From positions 1 through 64,000 of the forward strand of contig JBFWMF010000014.1 in assembly GCA_050251735.1 (NCBI GenBank): a stretch of DNA of 64,000 nt. Direction: 5' to 3'. Origin of the DNA: Desulfitobacterium sp050251735 (GTDB lineage Bacteria; Bacillota; Desulfitobacteriia; Desulfitobacteriales; Desulfitobacteriaceae). Positions 1-8,668 of the stretch are shown here, piece after piece. The position numbers and the translations under genes were made by a program. Each line of letters starts with the position of its first letter. Position 1 is the first letter of the stretch. The notes beneath the pieces were generated by a model that had not been told where the DNA came from, did no database searches, and saw only the letters and a list, made by a program, of their open reading frames with translations.

Positions 1-203
1 TCAGTCTGATACACGGACTTGGAAGTACCAATCCCTGGACGACCTTAACCGGCACTTTAATTATACCACTATTTAGGACCCAGTTTTCATTGATTGTGGT
101 GAGAGGCACTATCATGATTGTCTGATACGAAGGTTTCGCGGCGTGCGGGCTGTGGGAAAAGAAGTGCTGAACGCGCCACCTACCTGGGAAAGTAAGTCAC
201 GAT

Positions 204-1205
204 TTGCTGGAATATGCTGATAATCCGCAGGCTTATTCCCGTTTGGCTGAGGCTGTTGAAGCAAAAGCAGATTCTCCATTTGAGGAGACCGTCGGAAAAT
301 CGTTGGTTGCTGCCGGATACCATATTACTCAACAGTGGGAAGTTGGCGCATATCGAATTGATATGGTCGTTCAATACAACGGTAAGAAGATTGCCGTCGA
401 ATGTGATGGCGAGCAGTATCATAGTGGAGAGGAAAAAGTCCGTGCTGACATGGAACGACAGACGATTCTTGAGAGAATGGGTTGGCGATTCATACGAATT
501 CGCGGAAGTGAGTATTATCGCGATTCTGAGGCCACTATGGTACGCGTAATAAATGAATTGACCAATTATGGTATTTTGCAAGAGAGTATGATTGAGCCGA
601 TAGCAAATATAACCAGTTCTGAGTTGCTTTCACGAGTAAAGATTCGTGCGATGCAAATCATGGATGAGTGGCACAGCGGAGATGAAGACACAGTTGAGGA
701 TGGGGATGACAGCAAAAATAAGATGCTGCCTATAACAACAGCTTCTCCTCATGTGTTGCGTCCTGAGTCAATAAAGCGAGAAGAAAAAACTATTGCGCCC
801 AAGCAGACAGAAGACTTCGTGCAGGTCAGTATCGACCAACATGAGACAAGCACATCAGAAAAACCACCTGATTCATTGCTGAAACGAAGCAATGTGGTGA
901 GTCGCTCGCGTGTGACACAAAATAAGAGCACTCCGGATACTGCAAAGATGAATAATGTGGGTAGAACAAATGCACAGAGAGCCTTTACAAAGCTAGGTGA
1001 AGATATTCTACATCGACTTAAGCAAGAACATATTCATTGTATTGATAAAAGAGAACAATCCGGAATAATATGGGTGCTTTTTTCCTCTGCGGTTAAAGAG
1101 AACTTTGAGAACATCGCATCAAATAGCGGATACAGATTCAGTTTTGAGCCGCGGGGTTCATCGTCAACTGGAAATAAACCAGCATGGCGGATAATGGTAA
1201 CTTAA
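204..1205 (+). pseudogene. C-terminal endonuclease-like fragment of a superfamily 1 helicase
   Basis: The first ~120 residues match the PD-(D/E)XK/Vsr-like nuclease module (DUF559/DUF2726-like) found at the C-terminus of large SF1 helicases: SPFE near residue 24, then GAYRIDMVV and AVECDGEQYH with the expected acidic residues, and GWRFIRIRG. A low-complexity linker follows (about 160-250), and the last ~70 residues (IDKREQSGIIWV, GNKPAW) resemble the tail domain of the same helicases. No helicase motif is readable in bases 1-200: all three forward frames are interrupted and an in-frame TGA lies at 168-170. I therefore read this as a 5'-truncated remnant rather than a full gene, although a standalone nuclease from the TTG at 204 cannot be excluded. 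The family assignment comes from remembered motifs, not from a search. Confidence 0.6.
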
Positions 1206-1219
1206 GGGGGTGTTTTATC

Positions 1220-1474
1220 ATGGCAGACCGCAGCGATTTTAAATATGAGATTATTAATGAATTAGGTATAATTTCTGAGGGCTCAAGAGGCTGGAAAAAA
1301 GAACTAAACCGTGTAAGCTGGAGTGGTGGAGAGCCAAAGTATGATATCAGAGATTGGAATGAAAAGCATGATAAGATGGGAAAGGGTGTCACACTTACTG
1401 AGACGGAGTTGCGGAGATTAAAAGAACTGCTTGATGCCGAAATTGCGTTCTTAGATAACAGCACGAGTAGTTAA
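1220..1474 (+). CDS. YdbC/PC4-family DNA-binding protein
   Basis: Small protein of 84 residues. The motifs GWKKELNRVSW, EPKYDIRDW and KMGKGVTLTEEE-like (GVTLTETEL) are typical of the bacterial YdbC family, which has the transcriptional coactivator PC4/p15 fold and binds single-stranded DNA. The ATG at 1220 has a good ribosome site (AAGGGGGTG) at a normal distance; the longer in-frame start at 1184 overlaps the preceding fragment and lacks one. A strong terminator follows directly. The cellular role of this family is poorly defined; a part in transcription or DNA handling is inferred from the fold. Confidence 0.85.
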   Translation: MADRSDFKYEIINELGIISEGSRGWKKELNRVSWSGGEPKYDIRDWNEKHDKMGKGVTLTETELRRLKELLDAEIAFLDNSTSS

Positions 1475-1480
1475 ATATTT

Positions 1481-1530
1481 AAGACCAGTCACGTCAAGCA
1501 ATTACGATTAGATGTGACTGGTCTTTTACT
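1481..1530 (+). terminator. Intrinsic terminator after ydbC-like gene
   Basis: A 12-bp perfect stem (AAGACCAGTCAC / GTGACTGGTCTT) with a 21-nt loop is followed by TTTT. It closes the transcript of the PC4-like gene. Confidence 0.8.
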
Positions 1531-1661
1531 TCTGCCCCGCTTGAAGCTGTGCATTTAAGCTTTTCTTTCAATCCCAAAGTGAGCGCTTCTTTACGATGGT
1601 CTCTTTGCTTTTCACGTCATCTGCTGTTTGAGTGTAAACTGAATAAAGGGTAAGAAATATT

Positions 1662-1685
1662 AAAGGCCAGCTTGCGCTGGCCTTT
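1662..1685 (-). terminator. Terminator of the SASP gene
   Basis: A 10-bp perfect hairpin (AAAGGCCAGC, loop TTGC, GCTGGCCTTT) lies just beyond the stop codon of the minus-strand SASP gene. Its symmetric A/T flanks allow it to work in both directions. Confidence 0.8.
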
Positions 1686-1697
1686 GTTGGCTGTTAT

Positions 1698-1844
1698 TTA
1701 TCTTTTTCCGAAGCTCTCAAATGTACGGCGAACCATTTCACCACCAACGGAACCATTTTGACGGGATGTAGCGTCTGGACCTAAAGCAACGTTAAACTGG
1801 GAAGCTACTGAATTTTTGTCTACGGGTAAATTGTACTTTGCCAT
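1698..1844 (-). CDS. Alpha/beta-type small acid-soluble spore protein (short)
   Basis: Reading the minus strand from the ATG at 1844 gives 48 residues beginning MAKYNLPVDKNS and containing SQFNVALGPDATSR and NGSVGGEMVRR. The N(G/V)SVGGE(I/M) segment followed by basic residues is the C-terminal DNA-binding signature of alpha/beta SASPs, which coat and protect DNA in the dormant spore and are degraded by Gpr at germination. The protein is shorter than the classical 60-70 residues. An AGGAGG ribosome site lies 6-7 bases before the ATG, and a terminator follows. Its presence marks the organism as a spore former. Forespore (sigma-G) expression is expected for the family, but I could not identify a convincing sigma-G promoter. 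Confidence 0.93.
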   Translation of the reverse strand: MAKYNLPVDKNSVASQFNVALGPDATSRQNGSVGGEMVRRTFESFGKR

Positions 1845-1989
1845 GATTGATTACCTCCTATGATGTTTTTGTAGTTTAGATTATTGAGGCTTGAATCACT
1901 AATTCTAATTTACCCTATTTCAGGACAAATAATCAGGTAATTTTTGGGCAGTGTAAAGCAAGATAATGAAATGATAGAGGGGTAGGCCG

Positions 1990-3546
1990 TTAAACGATTT
2001 TTGTGGTCCATTGTTCTAAATTCCAAATATCTGAGACCCAATTTTCGTAGAAATCCGGATCGTGAGATACTAAGAGGACCGTTCCCTTAAAATCTTGGAT
2101 GGCTTTTTTTAATTCGTCCTTGGCATCCACATCGAGATGGTTAGTGGGCTCGTCCAAAACAAGAAAATTGATTTCTTTCAGCATAAGTTTGCAGAGCCTT
2201 ACTTTGGCACTTTCACCGCCGCTTAAGACCATCATCTTGTTAGAAATATGCTCGTTGGTAAGACCGCATTTAGCGAGAGCTTGGCGAGCTTCATAGTTAG
2301 TGAGTCCAGGAAATTCCTGCCAGATTTCTTCAAGTGGGGTATTGTTGTTGCCACGGTTGGATTCTTGCTCAAAATAGCCGGGGACAAGGTAATCGCCGAG
2401 AATGCTCTCGCCGCTGATAGGAGGAATTATGCCCAGGAGAGTTTTGAGAAGGGTCGTTTTACCTAAGCCATTGACTCCGCGAATGGCTACTTTTTGACCC
2501 CGCTCCAACTTTAGATTAACGGGGCGTGTTAAGGGTTCATCATAGCCGAGCACTAAATCCTTAGCCTCAAAAATCACACGACCTGGTGTTCGAGCTTCTT
2601 TAAAGCGGAATTGAGGTCGGATTTTCTCCTTGGGTTTCTCCAAAATCTCCATCTTCTCAAGCTGTTTTTGACGACTTTTTGCTCGCCCGGTGGTTGAGAT
2701 GCGTGCTTTGTTGCGTGCTATAAAATCTTCGAGGCGATCGACTTCTTTTTGCTGCTTTTCATAGGCTTTCAACTCTTGTTCTTTCTTAATTGAATGAAGC
2801 TGCATAAATTGCTCGTAGTTGCCGGTGTAGCGGGATAGTTCAGCATTTTCCACATGGTAAATCACATTAACCACATCATTTAAGAAGGGGATGTCATGGG
2901 AAACAAGGATAAAGGCGTTCTCGTAGTTCTTAAGATAATTACTAAGCCAGACGATATGCTCGGCATCTAAATAGTTAGTAGGCTCATCTAGTATCAATAT
3001 AGTTGGTTTTTGTAGCAATAGCTTGGTTAGCAGTACCTTCGTCCGCTGACCACCGCTTAAATCCGCAACATCTCGATCTAAACCGATTTCTCCTAAACCT
3101 AAGCCATTGGCCACTTCTTCAATTTTAGCATCGATGATATAGAAGCCGTTATGCTCTAGGATCGTTTGGATTTCACCGACATCATCCATCATTTTGGCCA
3201 TTTGTTCTTCTGTAGCTTCGCCCATGAGGTTGTAAAGCTCTAGCATTTCATTTTCGAGCTCGAACATCTTTTGAAAGGCCTCTTTAAGAACATCACGAAT
3301 AGTTTTTCCTTTGGTTAAGACACTGTGCTGATCCAAGTACCCTACGGTGACTCGATTAGACCATTCAACTTTACCTTCATCAGGAATAAGTTTGCCAGTG
3401 ATAATATCTAAAAAAGTAGATTTACCTTCGCCATTTGCTCCAACTAAGCCAACATGCTCTCCTTTAAGGAGGCGGAAGGTCGTATCTTCAAGAATCTGGC
3501 GTCCCCCGAAGCCATGGTTCACATTTTCAACATTTAAAATGCTCAT
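1990..3546 (-). CDS. ABC-F family ATPase (YbiT/YkpA-like)
   Basis: Protein of 518 residues with two ATP-binding cassettes and no membrane segments. Cassette 1 has Walker A GANGEGKST (about 36-44), signature LSGGQ and LDEPTNYLD. Cassette 2 has GVNGLGKTT, LSGGE and LDEPTNHLD. The charged helical linker between them (about 240-310) is the P-site tRNA-interaction motif that defines ABC-F proteins. These are soluble translation factors acting on the ribosome, and some confer antibiotic resistance. The alternating linker and length fit the housekeeping YbiT/YkpA group better than Vga/Lsa-type resistance proteins. It is transcribed alone, opposite to its neighbours. Confidence 0.9.
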   Translation of the reverse strand: MSILNVENVNHGFGGRQILEDTTFRLLKGEHVGLVGANGEGKSTFLDIITGKLIPDEGKVEWSNRVTVGYLDQHSVLTKGKTIRDVLKEAFQKMFELENEMLELYNLMGEATEEQMAKMMDDVGEIQTILEHNGFYIIDAKIEEVANGLGLGEIGLDRDVADLSGGQRTKVLLTKLLLQKPTILILDEPTNYLDAEHIVWLSNYLKNYENAFILVSHDIPFLNDVVNVIYHVENAELSRYTGNYEQFMQLHSIKKEQELKAYEKQQKEVDRLEDFIARNKARISTTGRAKSRQKQLEKMEILEKPKEKIRPQFRFKEARTPGRVIFEAKDLVLGYDEPLTRPVNLKLERGQKVAIRGVNGLGKTTLLKTLLGIIPPISGESILGDYLVPGYFEQESNRGNNNTPLEEIWQEFPGLTNYEARQALAKCGLTNEHISNKMMVLSGGESAKVRLCKLMLKEINFLVLDEPTNHLDVDAKDELKKAIQDFKGTVLLVSHDPDFYENWVSDIWNLEQWTTKIV

Positions 3547-3716
3547 GCTAAACTCCTATGCTATCCACCTTATAACACGATGGATTGATAATATACTCTG
3601 CTAGTATAAAAAAAGTATGAGAAGAAGTCAAAGGAATATTTCCGTTGTGTTTATGTTGGTAATCGATGTTATAGTTGGTGACGTTTCAACATATGGATAG
3701 ATGGGGAGGTGCTAAG

Positions 3717-4034
3717 GTGTACAGCTTCATCTGTTTCTTGATAGTCATCGTCTTATTCAATATTCCCTTTGGTTATTGGCGGGCTAATGTGAGAAAGCTT
3801 TCTGTTCAATGGTTTTTGGCGATTCACCTCCCCGTACCATTTGTAGCCTATCTGCGTCAACATAGCGAATTACCATGGCTGGGTTTGATTATCATTGCAT
3901 TTATAGCCGCCTATTTTGCAGGCCAATATCTAGGCAGTGGACTATACAAGAGATTAAGGGATAGCGGATCGGTGAGTTCGTCAATATTTCGCGATATATT
4001 GTGTCGTTCCTGGATAATATTAATTACTAGGTAA
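3717..4034 (+). CDS. Small membrane protein, unknown function
   Basis: I do not recognise this protein. From the GTG at 3717 (ribosome site GGGGAGG seven bases upstream) it has 105 residues. A hydrophobic segment lies at about 3-20 (FICFLIVIVLFNIPFGYW) and a second at about 48-70 (LGLIIIAFIAAYFAG), suggesting two membrane passes with a basic cytoplasmic tail. A longer reading from a TTG at 3675 is possible but lacks a ribosome site. It ends at a clear terminator, so it is monocistronic. Confidence 0.7.
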   Translation: MYSFICFLIVIVLFNIPFGYWRANVRKLSVQWFLAIHLPVPFVAYLRQHSELPWLGLIIIAFIAAYFAGQYLGSGLYKRLRDSGSVSSSIFRDILCRSWIILITR

Positions 4035-4037
4035 AAA

Positions 4038-4065
4038 ATGCAGGCCTAGTGAGCCTGCATTTTTT
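4038..4065 (+). terminator. Intrinsic terminator after the small membrane protein
   Basis: Hairpin ATGCAGGC / GCCTGCAT with a 7-nt loop followed by TTTTT, starting three bases after the stop codon. Confidence 0.88.
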
Positions 4066-4114
4066 AATAAGAAAACTTCCATAATAAGATAGGGTTATGG
4101 AAGGAGAGTGCTCT

Positions 4115-4810
4115 GTGAGTCAAACTGATGAAAATAAGGAATCATTAAATCCAGAAGCTGAGAACTTGAAGGAATTAGGGCAAATCCAGATACCGGAGCC
4201 TTCAGAGAATATTTATTGTCTAACGGTGGTTGGTCAGATTGAAGGTCATCAAGTCCTTCCCGCTCAGTCAAAAGCCACAAAATATGAGCATGTCATTCCT
4301 CAATTAGTTGCCGTAGAACAGAACCCTAGAATTGAAGGAATATTACTGATTCTTAATACTGCCGGGGGGGATGTAGAGGCGGGTCTGGCTATTTCTGAGC
4401 TGGTTAGTAGTTTAAGTAAGCCAAGTGTTTCGATCGTACTTGGTGGCGGACACAGCATTGGTATCCCGATTGCTGTGAGCTGTAGTCGAAGCTTCATCTC
4501 CCCTACGGGAACAATGACGTTACATCCCATTCGTTATACAGGGTTAGTTATCAATGGTCATCAACAATTTGAGTACTTGCAAAAAATGCAGGAGCGCATT
4601 AATCGTTTTATTCTTCAGCACTCCAGGATTACAGAAGAACAGCTTAAGCAGCTTATGTTTGCAACCGGTGAGCTAGCGCAAGACATCGGGACGATTTTAA
4701 TTGGTCAAGATGCAGTAGATTTTGGCTTGATTGATGCGGTTGGAGGGTTAAAAGAAGCGCATCGAGAGCTGAAGCGGCTCATATCAGAAAAACGCGAAGG
4801 TTTAAATTAA
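4115..4810 (+). CDS. tepA: ClpP-fold serine protease TepA (YmfB-like)
   Basis: Protein of 231 residues from the GTG at 4115, which has an AAGGAGAG ribosome site 8 bases upstream; an ATG at 4097 is in frame but poorly placed. The fold is ClpP/crotonase-like. The presumed nucleophile is Ser114 in GGGHSIGIP and the histidine is His137 in TMTLHPIR, as in TepA (translocation-enhancing protein), proposed to degrade signal peptides or small peptides at the membrane in Bacillus. The position just upstream of ftsK/spoIIIE matches the Bacillus order ymfB-spoIIIE. It has no signal peptide. Followed by its own terminator. Confidence 0.88.
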   Translation: MSQTDENKESLNPEAENLKELGQIQIPEPSENIYCLTVVGQIEGHQVLPAQSKATKYEHVIPQLVAVEQNPRIEGILLILNTAGGDVEAGLAISELVSSLSKPSVSIVLGGGHSIGIPIAVSCSRSFISPTGTMTLHPIRYTGLVINGHQQFEYLQKMQERINRFILQHSRITEEQLKQLMFATGELAQDIGTILIGQDAVDFGLIDAVGGLKEAHRELKRLISEKREGLN

Positions 4811-4815
4811 GAATT

Positions 4816-4840
4816 AATCGGCTTTAGGGCCGATTTTTTG
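4816..4840 (+). terminator. Terminator after tepA
   Basis: Stem AATCGGC / GCCGATT followed by a T run, 6 bases past the tepA stop codon. Confidence 0.85.
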
Positions 4841-5140
4841 TTATACTATCAGGGTGAATAAGTTTTCATTTTGATCGGACGATAGTATAGGTGCTACTAA
4901 CGACTTCGCCAGCTATTAGGCGTAAATCTAGTGCACGGCGAAGCCGGGTTTTCTATATAATTTAAAGATGATAAGCTATGACGCGATAGAAGAAGGAAGT
5001 ACGACACCTGTGAAGGAAATATATCCTATATGTAGAAATAACGAATAGATTCATAAGCGATATAGATAGATATAGTCTTCGGATCATACGCATCTAAAGT
5101 GAAGCTTCGTAAGTATAACAATTGATTTGAGGGATGTTTT
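4841..5140 (+). promoter_or_regulatory. Structured 300-bp leader before ftsK
   Basis: No gene is visible here. Two inverted repeats stand out: TATACTATC (from 4842) with GATAGTATA (4881-4889), and CTTCGCC (4904-4910) with GGCGAAG (4937-4943). The second arm of the latter overlaps an alternative short stem CGGC-GAA-GCCG followed by GGTTTTCT, so two mutually exclusive folds are possible. A TATAAT box (4956-4961) without a good -35 element could be the ftsK promoter. I match no known riboswitch class. Confidence 0.35.
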
Positions 5141-7522
5141 TTGGCAAAGAGAAAAACTCGTACAGTAAAGAAGAAGGGCTTTCTTAAAGATAGTGTCAGA
5201 CATGAAGTCATAGGGATCGTCGCTCTGGGCTTGGCTGTCTTGGGCATAGTCACTATTTATTCTGGGAGTAATGGTCTAATTGGGGGGAAGATAGAAGAAG
5301 GCTTAAACATTCTAGCAGGAAGCGGTCGTGTTTTGCTCATGCTGATGCTAGGGGCGTGGGGAATCGCCTATATGAACCGTAAACATATCGACAATCAATG
5401 GCGGACTATAGGAGTCGTCCTCTTATGGTTAACCCTTGAGGGAATACTGCATTTTCAATTGCCCGGGATTGAAGCCTATAAGAAAGAACATTTCATTGCT
5501 GAAGGAATGATGGGCCATGGTGGTGGCTTAATCGGTGCTGGGATTGCCATCGTACTGAAGGCGTCAGTAGGGATTTCCGGTGGATACGTGGTGCTTATCG
5601 TGATGGCATTGATCGGGGCACTACTGATAACGAATCGATCTTTAATCAACGGTCTCCAACTAGTCCAAAAAGCGAGTAAGGATTCCGGGCATTGGGTTAA
5701 AGGACATGTTGAAGATTTTATTTATGTGATGCAGGATACTGACGAGGATTCTGTCGATGCTAAACAGGTCGAGCCAAAAGAAAAGAAGGAATCTCGTAAG
5801 AATCTTAAAAAGAAAGAAACCAAGACCTCTGTGGATCACATGAAGGTATTAGAGCCTGAGCTCGAACGGCCGGTGATCATTCGAACCCTACAAGACTTGG
5901 CAGATCACGATGCGGAAGGGGAAAAATCACTGCCTGATCGTCCAGTGACGCAAACAACTTTATCTTCGGAAGGGAAGAAATTCTCACAGGCTCAGGGGGG
6001 CGAAACAGGTTCGGGGATTATTCCGCCAGGCAAGGTTACCGGTACTCCTGTCTCGAGAATGGCACTGAGAGAGGGAAGTGATTTTCAGCTACCAAATCTT
6101 ACTCTTCTCAATAAAAGTATGAAGGTGAAGAACCCACGTATTAATAAGGATTTGGCCGATAATGTGAAGATTCTCGAGGATACCTTGGAAAGCTTTGGGG
6201 TAAAGATTAAGGTGACTCATGTTATGCAAGGTCCGGCTATAACCCGCTATGAAGCGCAACCTGCTCCTGGGGTAAAAGTGAGTAAGATTACTAATCTGTC
6301 CGATGATATTGCTTTGAGCTTAGCAGCTACAGACGTACGGATTGAGGCTCCTGTACCAGGAAAGTCTGTGGTGGGTATTGAGGTTCCCAATAAAGAGATT
6401 GCAACTGTGCATTTCCGAGAAGTTCTGGAAACTCCAGAGTTTCAAAATGCCCCAAGCAAGCTTACGGTGGTTCTGGGTAAAGATATTACAGGTAGTCCCA
6501 TTGTAGCTGATTTGACGAAAATGCCTCACTTGCTGATTGCGGGTGCTACAGGATCAGGAAAATCAGTCTGTGTAAATACACTAATTAATAGTATCTTATA
6601 TAAAGCTCGGCCGGATGAAGTGAAATTCCTGCTAGTGGATCCGAAGATGGTGGAGTTAACTAACTATAATGGAATTCCTCATCTTATTGCACCGGTGGTT
6701 ACCGACCCTAAGAAAGCTGCAGGGGCCTTGAAATGGATTGTCACGGAAATGGAGACCCGTTATGAGCTTTTTGCAGCAGCTGGAGTAAGAGATATCGTTC
6801 GCTATAATTTTTTGCGAACTCAAGAAAAGAAAGAGGATGCACTTCCTCTACCTTATGTTGTCGTCATTATCGATGAGTTAGCTGATTTAATGATGGTTGC
6901 CCCCGGTGATGTAGAAGATTCCATCTGCCGGTTAGCTCAGATGGCGCGGGCAGCGGGAATCCATCTCTTAATTGCTACTCAGCGCCCATCGGTGGATGTT
7001 ATCACAGGTTTGATCAAAGCCAATATTCCTTCGCGGATTGCCTTTGCCGTTTCTTCTCAGATCGATTCTCGAACCATTCTGGATATGAATGGCGCGGAGA
7101 AGCTCTTAGGGCGCGGAGACATGCTCTACTATCCGATGGGAGCAAGCAAGCCGATTCGTGTTCAAGGGTGTTACTTAGCTGATAAGGAAGTGGAGAACGT
7201 TGTCCACTTTCTGCAAAATCAGGCTAAGCCGGAGTATCAGGAGATACCCCACATGGAATTAGGAACCAATAAACCAGCCGAAGATGCAGGTGATGAGCTG
7301 TTTCGTCAAGCAGCCATACTTTTTATTGAAGCGGGGAATGCCTCTGTCTCTTTATTACAGCGAAGACTTCGTATAGGCTATACTCGAGCTGCACGACTGA
7401 TGGATTTGCTGGAAGAGAAGGGTGTCGTAGGTGGTTATGAAGGGTCTAAACCCCGTGAGGTTTTGCTAACTAAGGGGCAATTTGAGCAGAAGTTTGGTTT
7501 GGAAGAAGAAGAAATTGGATAA
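5141..7522 (+). CDS. ftsK: DNA translocase FtsK/SpoIIIE
   Basis: Protein of 793 residues, the normal length for the Firmicutes SpoIIIE/SftA-type proteins. About four membrane segments lie in residues 20-180, then an acidic/basic linker, then the RecA-like motor with Walker A GATGSGKS (about 468-475) and Walker B VVVIIDELADLM (about 575), and a C-terminal winged-helix gamma domain (about 717-785) that reads KOPS/SRS sequences. It pumps DNA through the division or sporulation septum. The start is a TTG with GAGGG upstream. It opens the mnmH-ymfK-rodZ block. Whether it acts mainly in division or sporulation cannot be told from the sequence. Confidence 0.96.
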   Translation: MAKRKTRTVKKKGFLKDSVRHEVIGIVALGLAVLGIVTIYSGSNGLIGGKIEEGLNILAGSGRVLLMLMLGAWGIAYMNRKHIDNQWRTIGVVLLWLTLEGILHFQLPGIEAYKKEHFIAEGMMGHGGGLIGAGIAIVLKASVGISGGYVVLIVMALIGALLITNRSLINGLQLVQKASKDSGHWVKGHVEDFIYVMQDTDEDSVDAKQVEPKEKKESRKNLKKKETKTSVDHMKVLEPELERPVIIRTLQDLADHDAEGEKSLPDRPVTQTTLSSEGKKFSQAQGGETGSGIIPPGKVTGTPVSRMALREGSDFQLPNLTLLNKSMKVKNPRINKDLADNVKILEDTLESFGVKIKVTHVMQGPAITRYEAQPAPGVKVSKITNLSDDIALSLAATDVRIEAPVPGKSVVGIEVPNKEIATVHFREVLETPEFQNAPSKLTVVLGKDITGSPIVADLTKMPHLLIAGATGSGKSVCVNTLINSILYKARPDEVKFLLVDPKMVELTNYNGIPHLIAPVVTDPKKAAGALKWIVTEMETRYELFAAAGVRDIVRYNFLRTQEKKEDALPLPYVVVIIDELADLMMVAPGDVEDSICRLAQMARAAGIHLLIATQRPSVDVITGLIKANIPSRIAFAVSSQIDSRTILDMNGAEKLLGRGDMLYYPMGASKPIRVQGCYLADKEVENVVHFLQNQAKPEYQEIPHMELGTNKPAEDAGDELFRQAAILFIEAGNASVSLLQRRLRIGYTRAARLMDLLEEKGVVGGYEGSKPREVLLTKGQFEQKFGLEEEEIG

Positions 7523-7591
7523 AAGTTGCACATTTTGGTGAGAGGATTTATTATATTAAAGGAGAATAGTTTAAATTAGAGGAAATAAATC

Positions 7592-8668
7592 ATGATCCAT
7601 GAAATAACAGTTGAAGAGTTAAGTGAAGTCAAGAATTTGTTGTTGGTTGATGTGCGCTCTGAAGGCGAATATCAGGAGGCAACTATTCCTGGTGCTTTGA
7701 ATTTGCCTTTATTTAATAATGAAGAGAGAGCCATGATCGGCACGACATATGTGCAGATTTCGCCTGCTTTGGCGAAGGCGCAGGGTTTGGAGATTGTAGG
7801 CCCAAAGTTGAAGGGGCTCTATGAACAAGCTTCGCAGTGGGCGAAGGGACATTCTCTAGTCCTATTTTGCTGGCGTGGAGGGATGAGAAGCAAATCCCTA
7901 GCTAATGTTTTTGACTTGATGGGCTTATCCGTTTATCGATTACTAGGAGGATATAAGGCCTATCGTCATTGGATTACTGAATACTTTAGTCGAGAGTTTC
8001 CTTTCAAAGTAGTTGTCTTACGAGGTAATACCGGTGTCGGCAAAACGGAGATTTTAGCTAGACTAAAAAAGGACGGCTATCCGGCTATCGACCTGGAGGC
8101 CCTAGCTAATAATAGAGGCTCTGTATTTGGTTCTATAGGTTTAGGTTCTGCTCCTTCCCAGAAGGACTTTGAAGCTGCATTATATGAACGACTTAGCGAA
8201 GTGAGCCATTTTCCGTATGTTATTGTAGAATGTGAAAGCAAGAGAATTGGTAGGATTAACTTGCCACCTTCCTTTTTTGATGCGATGAAGACCGGTCCGC
8301 AAATCCTGCTCTATGATTCCATCCCGAATCGCGTCGACCGTTTAGTGAAAGAATACGCTCAATTCCCTAATGCCATACCTGAGATTAAGTCTGCCTTAGG
8401 CCGACTTACTAAGATACTCGGACATAAGAAAATTTCATTATATACCACATTATTAGATCAAGGAAATCTGGAAGCATTTACTGAAGAGATGCTTAAGTAT
8501 TACGATGCTATTTATGCCTATCCTAATGGCCCGCAGGGGGATTATGATTATGCCATAAGCCATCTTGATCCTGAAAAGGGATTAAGAGAATTGGAGGATT
8601 ACCTTGATCAGTGGTCGGGCATACCCGGAACAGCAACTCTATCTGGAATATGTGATTCAGCAAAATAA
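7592..8668 (+). CDS. mnmH: tRNA 2-selenouridine synthase
   Basis: Protein of 358 residues. An N-terminal rhodanese domain carries Cys93 in FCWRGGMRSKS, the signature of MnmH/SelU/YbbB, and a P-loop GNTGVGKT lies at 145-152. The enzyme uses selenophosphate to replace the sulfur of 2-thiouridine at the wobble position of tRNA-Lys, -Glu and -Gln, via a geranylated intermediate, so the organism should also encode SelD. Its 3' end overlaps the next gene by 65 bases in another frame. The standard Bacillus neighbourhood has no such gene here, so its insertion between ftsK and ymfK is a lineage feature. Confidence 0.93.
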   Translation: MIHEITVEELSEVKNLLLVDVRSEGEYQEATIPGALNLPLFNNEERAMIGTTYVQISPALAKAQGLEIVGPKLKGLYEQASQWAKGHSLVLFCWRGGMRSKSLANVFDLMGLSVYRLLGGYKAYRHWITEYFSREFPFKVVVLRGNTGVGKTEILARLKKDGYPAIDLEALANNRGSVFGSIGLGSAPSQKDFEAALYERLSEVSHFPYVIVECESKRIGRINLPPSFFDAMKTGPQILLYDSIPNRVDRLVKEYAQFPNAIPEIKSALGRLTKILGHKKISLYTTLLDQGNLEAFTEEMLKYYDAIYAYPNGPQGDYDYAISHLDPEKGLRELEDYLDQWSGIPGTATLSGICDSAK

